DNA of 64,000 nt from VRUE01 sp963703235 (GTDB lineage Bacteria > Actinomycetota > Thermoleophilia > Solirubrobacterales > 70-9), in NCBI GenBank assembly GCA_963703235.1, contig OY969802.1:2232001-2296000 (forward strand). The letters run 5' to 3'. The notes under the pieces are model-generated. The model made no database searches, was not told where the DNA came from, and saw only the letters and a program-made list of their open reading frames with translations. This document shows, in pieces, positions 1 through 8,420 of this stretch. Every line of letters starts with the position of its first letter. Position 1 is the stretch's first letter. The translations under genes were made by a program, and so were the position numbers.

Positions 1-1237
1 TCTTGACCACCGGGATGTCCCGCGGCAGATCGTCGGCGCCGCTGACGACGGTGTGCATGCCCAGCGCCGGCAGCGCCAGCGCGATCAGCACGCCCGCCGA
101 GGCGACCAGTGCGATGACAGGGTGCCGCATCGTGCGGTCGATCGTCCCGGCCCACAGCGAGCGACCGTGACGCCGCTCGCGCAGGCGCCCGAGGAACGGG
201 ATGCGGCCCTTTTCGACCCGGTCGCCGAGCTTCGAGAGCACCGCCGGCAGCACCGTCAGCGAGGCGAACATCGCCACCGCGACGACCGTCATCGTCGCCA
301 CCGCGAACGAGGTGAAGGTCGGGTCGCCGCTGAGCAGCATCCCGGCCATCGCCGCGATCACGGTCAGGCCGGAGACCAGCACCGCCCTCCCCGAGGTCGC
401 CGCCGCGGCTTCGAGCGAGGCCGAGACCGTGCGCCCCGCCCGCCGCTCCTCGCGCTCGCGGCGCATGTAGAAGAGCGAGTAGTCGACGCCGACGGCAAGG
501 CCGATCAGGACCACCACCGCGGAGACGTTGGGGTCCATCGGTACCAGCTGGCTCGGCAGTGCCAGCAGGCCGAGCGTAGCCACCACCGAGCTGAAGCCGA
601 TCAGCAGCGGCACGAAGGCGGCCACCAGGGCGCCGAAGGCGACCAAGAGGATCAGCAGGGTGATCGGCAGCGAGGTCGTCTCCGCCTTCTTCAGGTCTTC
701 GGCGAAGACCTCGTCGAGCGCCTTGCTGGCGCTGGCGTTGCCGAACTGCTCGACGCGGACGTCGGGGTTGTGCGCCTGCGCGGCCGCGGTCGCGGCGAGG
801 GTGGCGTCGACCCTTTCTTCGGCCTGCGTCGTGTCGCCGGCGATCTGAAACTCGATCAGCGCCGTGTGGCCGTCGGCGGAGACCTGACCGCCACCGTCGA
901 CCGGCGAGCTGACCTTCTCGACCGAGGGGACGTCGCTCAGCCGTTGCGTCGCTTCGCCGACCGCGGCTTCGAAGGCCGGGTCGGTTGCGGTCAACCGCTC
1001 GCTCTGGACGAGCACCATCTCTTCGCTGGGCTCGAGCTTGGCGCGTTCGAGCGCCAGCTCGGCCCGTCCCGACTCGCCGGAGACCGCTTCGGCGTCGGTC
1101 AGCTGCTTCTGCCCGACGGCGCCGCCGACGACGACTGACAGGACCACGAAGGCCAGCCAGCCGAAGATCGCGACCTTGCGGTGGGTGGCGCTCCAGCGGG
1201 CTGCGCGGGCTGCGATGTTGGTCTTTCTCGGTTGCAT
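1..1237 (-). CDS. MMPL-family (RND-type) transporter, 3' end beyond window
   Basis: Inner-membrane exporter of the MMPL/RND superfamily, which usually moves lipids or small hydrophobic compounds using the proton gradient. The 412 visible codons start at an ATG at 1237. They contain one N-terminal membrane helix (about residues 18-40), an extracytoplasmic domain (about 45-170), then a block of hydrophobic helices. The MMPL signature GVDYSLFYMRRERE follows the fourth helix. The coding frame runs off the left edge, so the second half is missing here. It is divergent from a two-component operon that starts at 1398, a common arrangement for regulated exporters. Substrate cannot be deduced. Confidence 0.9.
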   Translation of the reverse strand, partial: MQPRKTNIAARAARWSATHRKVAIFGWLAFVVLSVVVGGAVGQKQLTDAEAVSGESGRAELALERAKLEPSEEMVLVQSERLTATDPAFEAAVGEATQRLSDVPSVEKVSSPVDGGGQVSADGHTALIEFQIAGDTTQAEERVDATLAATAAAQAHNPDVRVEQFGNASASKALDEVFAEDLKKAETTSLPITLLILLVAFGALVAAFVPLLIGFSSVVATLGLLALPSQLVPMDPNVSAVVVLIGLAVGVDYSLFYMRREREERRAGRTVSASLEAAAATSGRAVLVSGLTVIAAMAGMLLSGDPTFTSFAVATMTVVAVAMFASLTVLPAVLSKLGDRVEKGRIPFLGRLRERRHGRSLWAGTIDRTMRHPVIALVASAGVLIALALPALGMHTVVSGADDLPRDIPVVK

Positions 1238-1323
1238 CTCGTTCCTCTCGTTCTGAAGGTGGATGTGACCGTTCGAGCATCGCGCCGCGCCGGCGGCGTT
1301 CCAATGGGGCTGACAGGCGTCTT

Positions 1324-1366
1324 GGGGTACGGCCCGCCGCGCCAAAGGTGTGGCTGCCCGTACCCC
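1324..1366. promoter_or_regulatory. Spaced inverted repeat in divergent promoter region
   Basis: Two 9-bp arms, GGGGTACGG (1324-1332) and CCGTACCCC (1358-1366), are perfect inverted copies separated by 25 bases. They lie between the divergent MMPL gene and the two-component operon. The position fits an operator for the response regulator encoded next door, but no binding consensus is known to me and a hairpin is an equal possibility. Confidence 0.35.
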
Positions 1367-1397
1367 CGGGGCGCCCGCCGTGGAGGACAATCGAGCG

Positions 1398-1754
1398 GTG
1401 ACCGCGTCCGTCCTGATAGTCGACGACCACCCCAGCTTCCGGGCCAGCGCGCGGCGGATGCTCGAGGCGAACGGTTACTCGGTGGTCGGCGAGGCGGCCG
1501 ACGGCGAGGCGGCGATCGCCGCCGCCGGTGCCCTCGGCCCCGACCTGGTCCTGCTCGACGTGCAGCTCCCGGACCTCGACGGCTTCGAGGTCGCCGCCCG
1601 GATCGCGGCCCTGAACGGCGACGCCCCCGCGATCGTCCTCACCTCCAGCCGCGATCTCTCCGACTTCGGCGAGGCGGTCGCCGAGAGCCCGGCGCGCGGC
1701 TTCATCGCCAAGAGCGAGCTCAGCGGCAAGACCTTCGCGGAGCTGGCCGGATGA
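1398..1754 (+). CDS. Single-domain response regulator (receiver only)
   Basis: A 118-residue CheY-like receiver with no output domain. The acidic pocket is VDD near residues 8-10, the phosphoacceptor is Asp54 in LVLLDVQLPD, and the conserved Lys is in FIAKSEL near the C-terminus. I chose GTG 1398 because GGAGG at 1382-1386 is well spaced and the receiver fold begins directly after it; a longer frame exists upstream but adds no recognisable sequence. The stop overlaps the ATG of the histidine kinase (ATGA at 1751-1754), so the two are translationally coupled. It may act as a phosphate sink or an intermediate in signalling through the kinase. Confidence 0.85.
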   Translation: MTASVLIVDDHPSFRASARRMLEANGYSVVGEAADGEAAIAAAGALGPDLVLLDVQLPDLDGFEVAARIAALNGDAPAIVLTSSRDLSDFGEAVAESPARGFIAKSELSGKTFAELAG

Positions 1755-3232
1755 GCAGCCTGCGCCGCGCCCTGGTCGCGCTCGGGGTGCTCGCCTTCGC
1801 GGCCGGGATCGGCAGCGCCGCGCTGATCCTGACCAGCGACCACGCCGACCTCCGCGGCCTGTCGGCGGCGCTGATCCTGACCGCGGGCTGGAGCTTCGCC
1901 GGCACCGGCCTCTACGCCTGGGACCGCCGGCCCGACAACAGCATCGGGCCACTGATGACGGCAATCGGCTTCACCTGGTTCTTCCAGGGGCTGACGGCGG
2001 CCAGCAACAGCGTCGTCTTCGCGATCGGGATCGTCGGCTCCTCGCTCCCCTACGCGATCCTCGTTCACCTCCTGGTCAGCTTCCCCTCCGGCCGCCTCCA
2101 GAGCCGCTTCCAGCGCATCGTCGTCGCCGCGGCCTACCTGACGACGACGGTCCTCCAGCTGGCCTGGGCGATCTTCATCGACCCGACCGAGCAGAGCGAC
2201 TGCGACGGCTGCCCGGAAAACCCGATCCTGATCGCCGGGCGGGAAGGGATCGCCGACGTCATCAACGCCTTCCAGGTCTCGCTCGCCGTCTTCGCGATCG
2301 CCTCGACCGTGGCGATCGTCTTCCTGCGCTGGCGCCGCAGCACGCCGGCGCAGCGCCGCGCCCTCACCCCCGTCGTCCTCACCGGCGGGGTCGCCTTCAC
2401 GATCCTGCTGGCGCAGCTGGTCCTCGGCGAACTGGGCGTGCCCGGGCCGGTCGAAGACGGCGCCTACATCGCCTCGATCGTCATCTTCGCCTCCCTGCCC
2501 TTCGCCTTCCTGATCGGGCTGCTGCGCTCGCGGATCGGCAGGACCGAGGAGATCACCACCGCGCTCAGCGCCGAGAACGAGCAGCTGAACGCCGAGCTGC
2601 GGGCGAAGGTCGAGGAGCTGCGCGCCTCGCGGGCGCGGATCGTCGAGGCCGGCTACGCCGAGCGCCGCCGGGTCGAGCGCGACCTCCACGACGGCGCCCA
2701 GCAGCGGCTGATGGCGCTGACGATGAACCTGCGGCTGGCCCGCGACAAGCTCGCCGAGGACCCTGCGGCGACCGCCGAGCTGCTCGACGAGGCGATGGAC
2801 GAGCTGGCCGCCGCGACCGCCGAGCTGCGCGAGCTGGCCCGCGGCATCCACCCGGTGGTCCTCAGCGATCGCGGCCTCGCCGCGGCGCTGGGCGGGCTCG
2901 CCGAACGCTCACCGGTGCCGGTGCGGATCGTCGAGACGCCGAGCGAGCGGTTGCCGGCACCGGTCGAGTCGGCGACCTACTTCGTCGTCGCCGAGGCGCT
3001 CACCAACGTCGCCCGCTATGCCGAAGCCGGCGGGGCGAGCGTGCGGGTCGGCCGCGAGGACGGCGCGATCGAGATCGAGGTCCGCGACGACGGCGTCGGC
3101 GGCGCCGACCTCGACGCGGGCACCGGCCTGCGCGGGCTCGAAGACCGCGTCGCCGCGCTTGAAGGCACGTTCGTCGTCCGCAGCAGCCCCGGCGAGGGAA
3201 CCGTCGTCGAAGCGAGGATCCCGTGCGAGTAG
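1751..3232 (+). CDS. Membrane sensor histidine kinase, NarL/DegS class
   Basis: A 493-residue sensor kinase. The first ~270 residues contain about seven hydrophobic segments with no recognised extracellular sensor domain, followed by a coiled coil (about 275-305). The HisKA_3 box DLHDGAQQRLMAL has the phosphoacceptor His313. The HATPase_c domain shows the N box around Asn419 (ALTNVARYAEA), DDGVGG, and GTGLRGLEDR. This class pairs with LuxR-type regulators, and one follows directly: the GTG of that gene overlaps this stop by 10 bases. The preceding receiver-only gene overlaps by 4 bases, so the three genes form one operon. Confidence 0.93.
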   Translation: MSSLRRALVALGVLAFAAGIGSAALILTSDHADLRGLSAALILTAGWSFAGTGLYAWDRRPDNSIGPLMTAIGFTWFFQGLTAASNSVVFAIGIVGSSLPYAILVHLLVSFPSGRLQSRFQRIVVAAAYLTTTVLQLAWAIFIDPTEQSDCDGCPENPILIAGREGIADVINAFQVSLAVFAIASTVAIVFLRWRRSTPAQRRALTPVVLTGGVAFTILLAQLVLGELGVPGPVEDGAYIASIVIFASLPFAFLIGLLRSRIGRTEEITTALSAENEQLNAELRAKVEELRASRARIVEAGYAERRRVERDLHDGAQQRLMALTMNLRLARDKLAEDPAATAELLDEAMDELAAATAELRELARGIHPVVLSDRGLAAALGGLAERSPVPVRIVETPSERLPAPVESATYFVVAEALTNVARYAEAGGASVRVGREDGAIEIEVRDDGVGGADLDAGTGLRGLEDRVAALEGTFVVRSSPGEGTVVEARIPCE

Positions 3233-3873
3233 TCGTCGCCGACGACTCGACCCTGCTGCGCGAGGGCCTGGTGCGGCTGCTCGAGGAGGCGGGCCTGGAG
3301 GTCGTCGGCCAGGCCGGCGACGCCGAGGAGCTGCTGCGCAAGGTCCGCGCCCACAAGCCCGACGTCGCCGTCGTCGACGTGCGGATGCCGCCGACCCACA
3401 CCGACGAGGGGCTGCGGGCGGCGCGGGAGATCCGCGCCGAGCTGCCCCAGGTCTCGGTCCTGGTCCTCTCGCAGTACGTCGAAGTCGCCTACGCCCGCGA
3501 GCTGCTGGCCGAGAGCGCCGAGGGGCTTGGGTACCTGCTGAAGGACCGGGTGGGCGACGTCGAGGCGTTGACCGACGCGGTGCGCCGGGTGGGCACGGGG
3601 GGCTCGGCGCTCGACCCGGAGGTGGTCTCGCAGATGCTCGGCCGCCGCCGCGACGACGATCCGCTCGAGCAGCTGACCCCGCGCGAGCGCGAGGTGCTGG
3701 GCCTGATGGCCGAGGGACGCTCGAACGGAGCGATCGCCGCCGAGCTGGTGGTCAGCGAGCGCGCGGTCGAGAAGCACGTCACCGGGATCTTCTCCAAGCT
3801 CGACCTCGGCGCCAGCAGCGAGGACCACCGCCGAGTGCTCGCGGTGCTGCACTTCCTCGACCAGCCGGCTTGA
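3223..3873 (+). CDS. LuxR/NarL-family response regulator
   Basis: A 216-residue DNA-binding response regulator, the cognate partner of the upstream kinase. The receiver covers residues 1-120 with Asp52 in VAVVDVRMP as the likely phosphorylation site. The C-terminal LuxR helix-turn-helix lies at about 145-205 (LTPREREVLGLMAEG, then SERAVEKHV). The GTG start overlaps the kinase gene by 10 bases. Its likely targets are the divergent MMPL exporter gene and its own operon. The inverted repeat at 1324-1366 is a candidate site, which is inference from position only. Confidence 0.93.
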   Translation: MRVVVADDSTLLREGLVRLLEEAGLEVVGQAGDAEELLRKVRAHKPDVAVVDVRMPPTHTDEGLRAAREIRAELPQVSVLVLSQYVEVAYARELLAESAEGLGYLLKDRVGDVEALTDAVRRVGTGGSALDPEVVSQMLGRRRDDDPLEQLTPREREVLGLMAEGRSNGAIAAELVVSERAVEKHVTGIFSKLDLGASSEDHRRVLAVLHFLDQPA

Positions 3874-3911
3874 GCGAGCGCATCGGTCGGCGTCCACATC
3901 TCGCAATCGTT

Positions 3912-4003
3912 AACTTTAAAAGTTGCAAAATACAACGTATTCAGCGACACGCCGTGCTAGAATCAGGCAGCTGATTTAGTTGCAAAACGCAACTTTTAAA
4001 GTT
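3912..4003. promoter_or_regulatory. Two-site palindromic operator/promoter of AbiE-type TA operon
   Basis: Two operators in opposite orientation lie upstream of the antitoxin gene. The left site (3912-3936) has AACTTTAAAAGTTGC followed by AAAATACAAC. The right site (3979-4003) is its mirror, GTTGCAAAACGCAAC followed by TTTTAAAGTT. The 15-bp arm AACTTTAAAAGTTGC is perfectly inverted between sites, and each site also contains its own short palindrome, GTTGC-AAAAC-GCAAC or a close match. A TAGAAT hexamer at 3958-3963 between them could be the -10 box. AbiEi antitoxins are known to bind paired inverted repeats and repress their own promoter, so this layout fits autoregulation. The AT-rich composition contrasts with the surrounding DNA. 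Confidence 0.75.
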
Positions 4004-4011
4004 TTTTTGCC

Positions 4012-4575
4012 ATGCCCGGACGGAACTACAACAGACTTGCGACGATCGCAGCAGACCAGCATGGCCTGGTCGCCACCGCCGATGCCCGGGAGGCCGGCAT
4101 CGATCCCCATCGCCTCGTGGACATGGAGCGCAGGGGAACGATCGAGCGGGTTGCTCGGGGCGTTTATCGCTTCCCGTTCCTAGGGCCGGATCCGGAGCTC
4201 GCGCAGCTGGCTGAGGCGACGCTTTGGGCGGGTCGACGCGGGACCCTCTCCCACGACACTGCCCTCGATCTGCATGGGCTCTGCGACATCAACCCGGCCC
4301 AAATCCACATCACCATCCCAACCGCGTACAGACTTCAGAAGCCGATGCCGAGGCTCTACCGAATCCATCGAAATGACCTTGAAAAGGGGGAGCGGACCTT
4401 GCACGAAGGCATCCCGATCGTCACGCCCTTTCGAGCGATAGTCGAGGGGATCGAAACCGATGTCCGGGCAGACCTGCTGCGTCAGGCGATTGACACCGCT
4501 CGTCGCCGTGGGCGGGTACGCGGCCCGCAGCTGAGGCGACTCCGCAAGATGCTCGCCGCCAGGGGCCGGCGGTGA
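4012..4575 (+). CDS. AbiEi-family antitoxin of type IV toxin-antitoxin system
   Basis: A 187-residue antitoxin and autorepressor. The N-terminal winged helix (about 1-60) contains LVATADAREAGIDPHRL and GTIERVARGVYRFP, which match the AbiEi_4 DNA-binding domain. The C-terminal part (about 70-187) carries the LSHDTALDLHGL and IPIVTPFRAI stretches typical of the family. ATG 4012 follows the right operator almost directly and no clear Shine-Dalgarno sequence is present, so initiation may be weak or on a short leader. The 3' end overlaps the toxin gene by 4 bases (ATGA-type coupling). The composition is less GC-rich than the neighbours, which fits horizontal acquisition. Confidence 0.82.
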   Translation: MPGRNYNRLATIAADQHGLVATADAREAGIDPHRLVDMERRGTIERVARGVYRFPFLGPDPELAQLAEATLWAGRRGTLSHDTALDLHGLCDINPAQIHITIPTAYRLQKPMPRLYRIHRNDLEKGERTLHEGIPIVTPFRAIVEGIETDVRADLLRQAIDTARRRGRVRGPQLRRLRKMLAARGRR

Positions 4576-5430
4576 GCTTCCCAAAGCAGAAGAAGCCACG
4601 AAGCTGGCGGATCCTGCAGGCCTGGATTCGCCATTACGCCGACCAGGAGGAGCTGCCGCAGTCCCGCGTTCGCCGCGCGGTGTCGTTCATGCTCGTCGCG
4701 CTTCCACTCGATCGATCGCTCGACGAGGAGGGCAACCCACTCTTTCTGGTCAAGGGCGGCGTCTCGATGGAGCTTCGCCTGAAGATGCGAGCAAGGACGA
4801 CGAAGGATCTCTGACACCGTCTACCGTGGGACCTTCGAGCGCTGGCTCGACTCCCTCGATGAAGCGCTCGCGGAAGACATAGACGACTTCTCCTACTCCC
4901 GCGACGAGCCCGTTCGGATTCGCAGCACCAATACCTTTCGGGTCAACGTCATCATCGACTTCAAGGGCAAACGCTGGGGCAAGGTCCAGCTCGAGGTCGC
5001 TCCGGTAGAGGTCGAGGACGTCCTCGACATCGATCAGGTTGAGCCGTTCGACATTGGCCAGTTCGGCCTCGAGTCCCCGGGCCAGATCAGCGTCGTCGGG
5101 TTGCCTTATCTCATCGCCCAGAAGCTCCACGCATGCACCGAGGTGTTCGACGACCAGGAGAACGAGCGGGTCCATGACTTGATGGACCTACTCTTGGCCC
5201 GCGATCTGCTTGGGCCGGCCAGTCTCGCCAGAACCCAAGAGGCTTGTCAGGCGATCTTCGCCAACCGAGCCAAGCAGCCGTGGCCGCCGGAGCTGATCGT
5301 CTACCCGAGCTGGGCAGAGACCTACACGGCCATAGCCGAGGAGGACGGTTTCCCAATTGGCGACGTCGCCGAGGCGGCCGCGCAGGTTCGGGGCTTCATC
5401 GAGGAGATCGAGAGTTCGGGGGCCTCGTAG
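4572..5430 (+). pseudogene. AbiEii-type nucleotidyltransferase toxin, +1 frameshift at codon 81
   Basis: The first frame (4572-4814) encodes 80 residues ending in KGGVSMELRLKMRARTTKDL, the start of the nucleotidyltransferase active site, and stops at TGA 4812-4814. The rest continues in the +1 frame from GAC 4813 to TAG 5428-5430: first the expected Asp that completes the TKDLD motif, then about 205 residues including LPYLIAQKLHACTEVF and DLMDLLLARDL, typical of AbiEii/AbiGii C-terminal halves. Together they give about 285 residues, the normal family length. The junction is AAGGA-T-CTC-TGA-C. A one-base insertion that kills the toxin is the simple reading; programmed +1 frameshifting is discussed as a finding. 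The antitoxin gene upstream is intact. Confidence 0.8.
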
Positions 5431-5577
5431 CGCTGGTCGCCGGGGCCTCTCGATCCGCGATTGGACCCAGGGCCGGTGCCATGACCGGGCGCATGGCACT
5501 TGCGCCACCGTCGTGCGTTTCAGCCCCGGGGAGGGCAGGGTAAAAGAGCCCCGCGCAACCGAGGAGAGGAGATTCTC

Positions 5578-6459
5578 ATGCAGCGCCCGAACTCAGGTCC
5601 CCCGCACTCGAAGCGATGGGTGCGTTGCGCTTGGCTTCTCGTGGTTGTGCCGGTCGTCGCTCTCGCCTTCGCTGGGGCTGGCGCGGCGGCGCCATCCGGC
5701 TCGAGCGACCTGAGGATCGTCAAGGCCGATAGTCCCGACCCGGTGAACGTCGGATCGACTCTCACCTACACCATCCAGGTGCAAAACATCGGGCCAGACG
5801 CGGCGACCGGCGTAACCGTCACCGACCAGCTCCCGAAAGGCGTGGACTTCGTCTCGGCAGCCGCTACCTCCGGCCAGTGCGCGCGCAAAGGGAGGAAAGT
5901 CACCTGCGATCTCGGCGGGCTCGGCGCGCCAACGATCGACTACGGCAGCCCGCCGATCGTGACCGTCTCCGTCATCCCTCGCAAAGTCGGGACGATCGCC
6001 AACACTGCCTCGGTGAAGGGGGCCCAGAAAGACCCGGTCAAATCCAACAACAAAGCCACCGCGACGACCCGCGTCATCGGTCCCCCGGCGACCTGCCGAG
6101 GCGTCCCGGCCACGATCGTCGGGACGACGGGCGACGACACCATCGCCGGTACCGGTAGCCGCGACGTCATCGCCGCTCTCGGCGGCAACGACACGATCGC
6201 CTCGCTGGCCGGCCGGGACCTGGTCTGCGCCGGAAGCGGCGACGACTACATCGGCGCCGGCCGGGCGGCAGACCGCGTCTTCGGCGGAGCCGGCGGAGAC
6301 CGTCTCCTCGGCCGCGGCGGTCCCGACCTGCTCAGGGGCAATGGCGGCGACGACGTGCTCAGGGGCAACCGCGGGGCCGACCGCCTGCGCGGCGGGTCCG
6401 GCTCCGACCGCTGTCGCGGCGGCAGCGGCGCGGACTCGATCCGGGGATGCGAGCGGTAG
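5578..6459 (+). CDS. Secreted DUF11 / RTX-like Ca-binding repeat protein
   Basis: A 293-residue exported protein. Residues 1-38 form a signal peptide (basic start, WLLVVVPVVALAFAG core, AAA end). Residues ~42-155 match the DUF11/Ig-like module of surface proteins (NVGSTLTYTIQVQNIGPDA). From ~165 to the end there are about ten glycine-aspartate nonapeptide-like repeats (GGAGGDRLL, GGPDLLRGNGG), similar to haemolysin-type calcium-binding repeats. Four cysteines lie outside the signal sequence. ATG 5578 was chosen for the GAGGAGAGGA ribosome site at 5561-5570 and the signal peptide. Probably a wall-associated or released surface protein; the partner is unknown. Confidence 0.8.
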   Translation: MQRPNSGPPHSKRWVRCAWLLVVVPVVALAFAGAGAAAPSGSSDLRIVKADSPDPVNVGSTLTYTIQVQNIGPDAATGVTVTDQLPKGVDFVSAAATSGQCARKGRKVTCDLGGLGAPTIDYGSPPIVTVSVIPRKVGTIANTASVKGAQKDPVKSNNKATATTRVIGPPATCRGVPATIVGTTGDDTIAGTGSRDVIAALGGNDTIASLAGRDLVCAGSGDDYIGAGRAADRVFGGAGGDRLLGRGGPDLLRGNGGDDVLRGNRGADRLRGGSGSDRCRGGSGADSIRGCER

Positions 6460-6462
6460 ACG

Positions 6463-7602
6463 TCACGGTCTGGAGAGGGTGAGCTCGGCGGAGATCTTGA
6501 CTGCGGCGGAGACGAGGGGGGCGGCGAGGACGAGGCCGATCGTGCCGAAGAGGCAGCCGCCGGCGATGGTCGCGATGAGGACGGCCAGGGGGTGGAGGCC
6601 GAGGGCGGCGCCGTAGGCGATCGGCTGCACCAGCTGCTGGAAGATGCCGTTGGCGAGGAGGACGATGACCGCCATGGCCACGGCGATCTCGGGCCCCTGG
6701 CCGCCCAGCGCGATCATGACCGCGAAGCCGCCCGCGGTCCAGGCGCCGATGTAGGGGACGTAGCCGCCGAGAAAGGTGACGACGGCGATCGTGCCGGGCA
6801 GGGGCACCCCGAGCAGCAGGGCGCCGATGCCGACCAGCAGGGCGCTCCAGGCGGCGACCGCGGTGACGCCGACGAAGTAGCCCCGCAGGGAGCCGGAAAT
6901 CCGGCCCAGCACGGTGTGAGCGACCGGGACCGGCATGCCGAGGTGGCGCTCGACGAAGCTGCCGATCGTCGGCGCGTCCTTGAGCAGGAAGAAAAGACTG
7001 AGAGCGGTGAAGGAGAGGAACACCGTCAGCGAGGCCAGCCGGTCGATCCCCTCGGCGAGGCCCTCGGTGAGGGCCTTGAAGGCGGCGGTGACGGAGGTGC
7101 TGGCGCTGTCCTTCGCGTCCTTGGCGGCGGCCGGGTCGATGCCGAGCTCCCGTACCAACGACTCGATCTCGTCCGCGCCGGCCTGGAGTCTCTCGCTGAG
7201 GCTGTCAGCCTGGCTGGCGACGCCGCTGAGGACGATGAGCCCCACCCCCACCCCGATCAGGACGATGCCGAGGAAGACGAGCGTCGCGCCCGCACCCCGC
7301 GGCACCCCGCGTCGCTTCAACCAGTCGACCAGCGGCACGGTGACCGAAGCGACGATCGCCGCCGTGATCACCGGCATCACGATCGCCTCCGTCTGTGCGA
7401 GCAGCCAGATGACCCCGAACAGCGCCGCGCCGGCCCCGACCAGCAGCCAGGCGGAGAAGCCGAGGTCCCGCAACCAGGCGGGCGCGGAGAAGAGCCCGCT
7501 CAGCTCGGCGGGATCGATCTCGATGACTTCTTCCTCGGCAGCCGCCCCTTCGGAGCCGGGGCGCCGTAGCCGCCCTCGCAGGATCTCACGCCTCTTGCTC
7601 AT
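6463..7602 (-). CDS. AI-2E / PerM family membrane permease
   Basis: A 379-residue polytopic membrane protein of the AI-2E transporter (DUF20/PerM) family. An acidic cytoplasmic N-terminus precedes about seven to eight hydrophobic helices. Family sequence appears in LFFLLKDAPTIGSFVERHL and in the C-terminal half (GGYVPYIGAWTAGGFAVMI, then LHPLAVLIATIAGGCLFG). Members include putative autoinducer-2 exporters and Na+/H+ antiporters, so the substrate is open. It is convergent with the DUF11/RTX gene, whose stop is only 3 bases away, and divergent from the MBL hydrolase gene. Confidence 0.88.
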   Translation of the reverse strand: MSKRREILRGRLRRPGSEGAAAEEEVIEIDPAELSGLFSAPAWLRDLGFSAWLLVGAGAALFGVIWLLAQTEAIVMPVITAAIVASVTVPLVDWLKRRGVPRGAGATLVFLGIVLIGVGVGLIVLSGVASQADSLSERLQAGADEIESLVRELGIDPAAAKDAKDSASTSVTAAFKALTEGLAEGIDRLASLTVFLSFTALSLFFLLKDAPTIGSFVERHLGMPVPVAHTVLGRISGSLRGYFVGVTAVAAWSALLVGIGALLLGVPLPGTIAVVTFLGGYVPYIGAWTAGGFAVMIALGGQGPEIAVAMAVIVLLANGIFQQLVQPIAYGAALGLHPLAVLIATIAGGCLFGTIGLVLAAPLVSAAVKISAELTLSRP

Positions 7603-7655
7603 CGGGAGGCGGGACGATACGCAGCGGCCCCGACACCGCCACGAGGAGGCGCAGC

Positions 7656-8420
7656 GTGACTGAGGCGGCTCGGGTCACCTACGTCGGCCACGCGACCGTC
7701 CTGGTCGAGATCGACGGGGTCCGCCTGCTCACCGATCCGGTGCTGCGGCGCCGGGTCGGTCCGTTGCGCCGCCACGGGGCGCCTCCCGACCGGCGGCTGA
7801 CGGAGGACGTCGACGCGGTGCTGATCTCCCACCTCCACCACGACCACGCGGACGTCCCCTCGCTGCGCCGGCTGAGCCGGGCGGTGCCGGTGTTCGCCGC
7901 GCCGGGGGCGGGGGACTTCCTCGAGCGCCTCGGCTTCGCCACCGTTCGCGAGCTGGCCCCGGGCGACTCCGGCGACGTCGGCGGCGTCCGCATCGCCGCC
8001 ACCGAGGCGAACCACCCGGCCGGGGGCCGGCGCTTCGAGCGAGTCTCGCAGGCGGTCGGCTTCGAGCTGACCGGGAGCCGTCGCATCTACTTCGCCGGCG
8101 ACACCGACCTCTTCGACGGCATGGAGGCAATCGGCGCCGGCGGCCGGCTCGACCTCGCGCTGCTGCCGATCTGGGGCTGGGGCACGAGCATCGGGGCTGG
8201 GCACCTCGACCCCGAGCGAGCCGCGCGGGCGGCGGCGCTGCTCTCGCCGACGGCGGTGGTCCCGATCCACTGGGGGACGCTCTACCCGCTCGGCCTGGCG
8301 CGGCTCCGCCCCGCCCCCCTGCACTCGCCCTCTCGCGACTTCGCCCGCCGGGCGGCCGAGCTGGCTCCTCAGGTCGAGGTGCGGGTGCTGGCGCCGGGGG
8401 AGACGACCTCGCTCGCGTAG
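7656..8420 (+). CDS. MBL-fold metal-dependent hydrolase (UlaG-like)
   Basis: A 254-residue metallo-beta-lactamase-fold hydrolase, likely cytoplasmic. The metal-binding motif SHLHHDHAD lies near residue 56, a further His is in TEANHPAGG, and Asp is in YFAGDTDLFDG. The C-terminal VVPIHWGTLYPLGL is typical of the UlaG/L-ascorbate-6-phosphate lactonase-like branch, which also includes N-acyl-phosphatidylethanolamine hydrolases. GTG 7656 has a GAGGAGG ribosome site 8 bases upstream. The last 52 bases overlap the convergent phosphodiesterase gene. The physiological substrate cannot be read from sequence. Confidence 0.88.
   Translation: MTEAARVTYVGHATVLVEIDGVRLLTDPVLRRRVGPLRRHGAPPDRRLTEDVDAVLISHLHHDHADVPSLRRLSRAVPVFAAPGAGDFLERLGFATVRELAPGDSGDVGGVRIAATEANHPAGGRRFERVSQAVGFELTGSRRIYFAGDTDLFDGMEAIGAGGRLDLALLPIWGWGTSIGAGHLDPERAARAAALLSPTAVVPIHWGTLYPLGLARLRPAPLHSPSRDFARRAAELAPQVEVRVLAPGETTSLA

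Noticed and set aside
53..1138. 361-codon plus-strand frame at the left end
   Set aside because: Arg/His-rich shadow; the minus strand encodes an MMPL transporter with conserved motifs.
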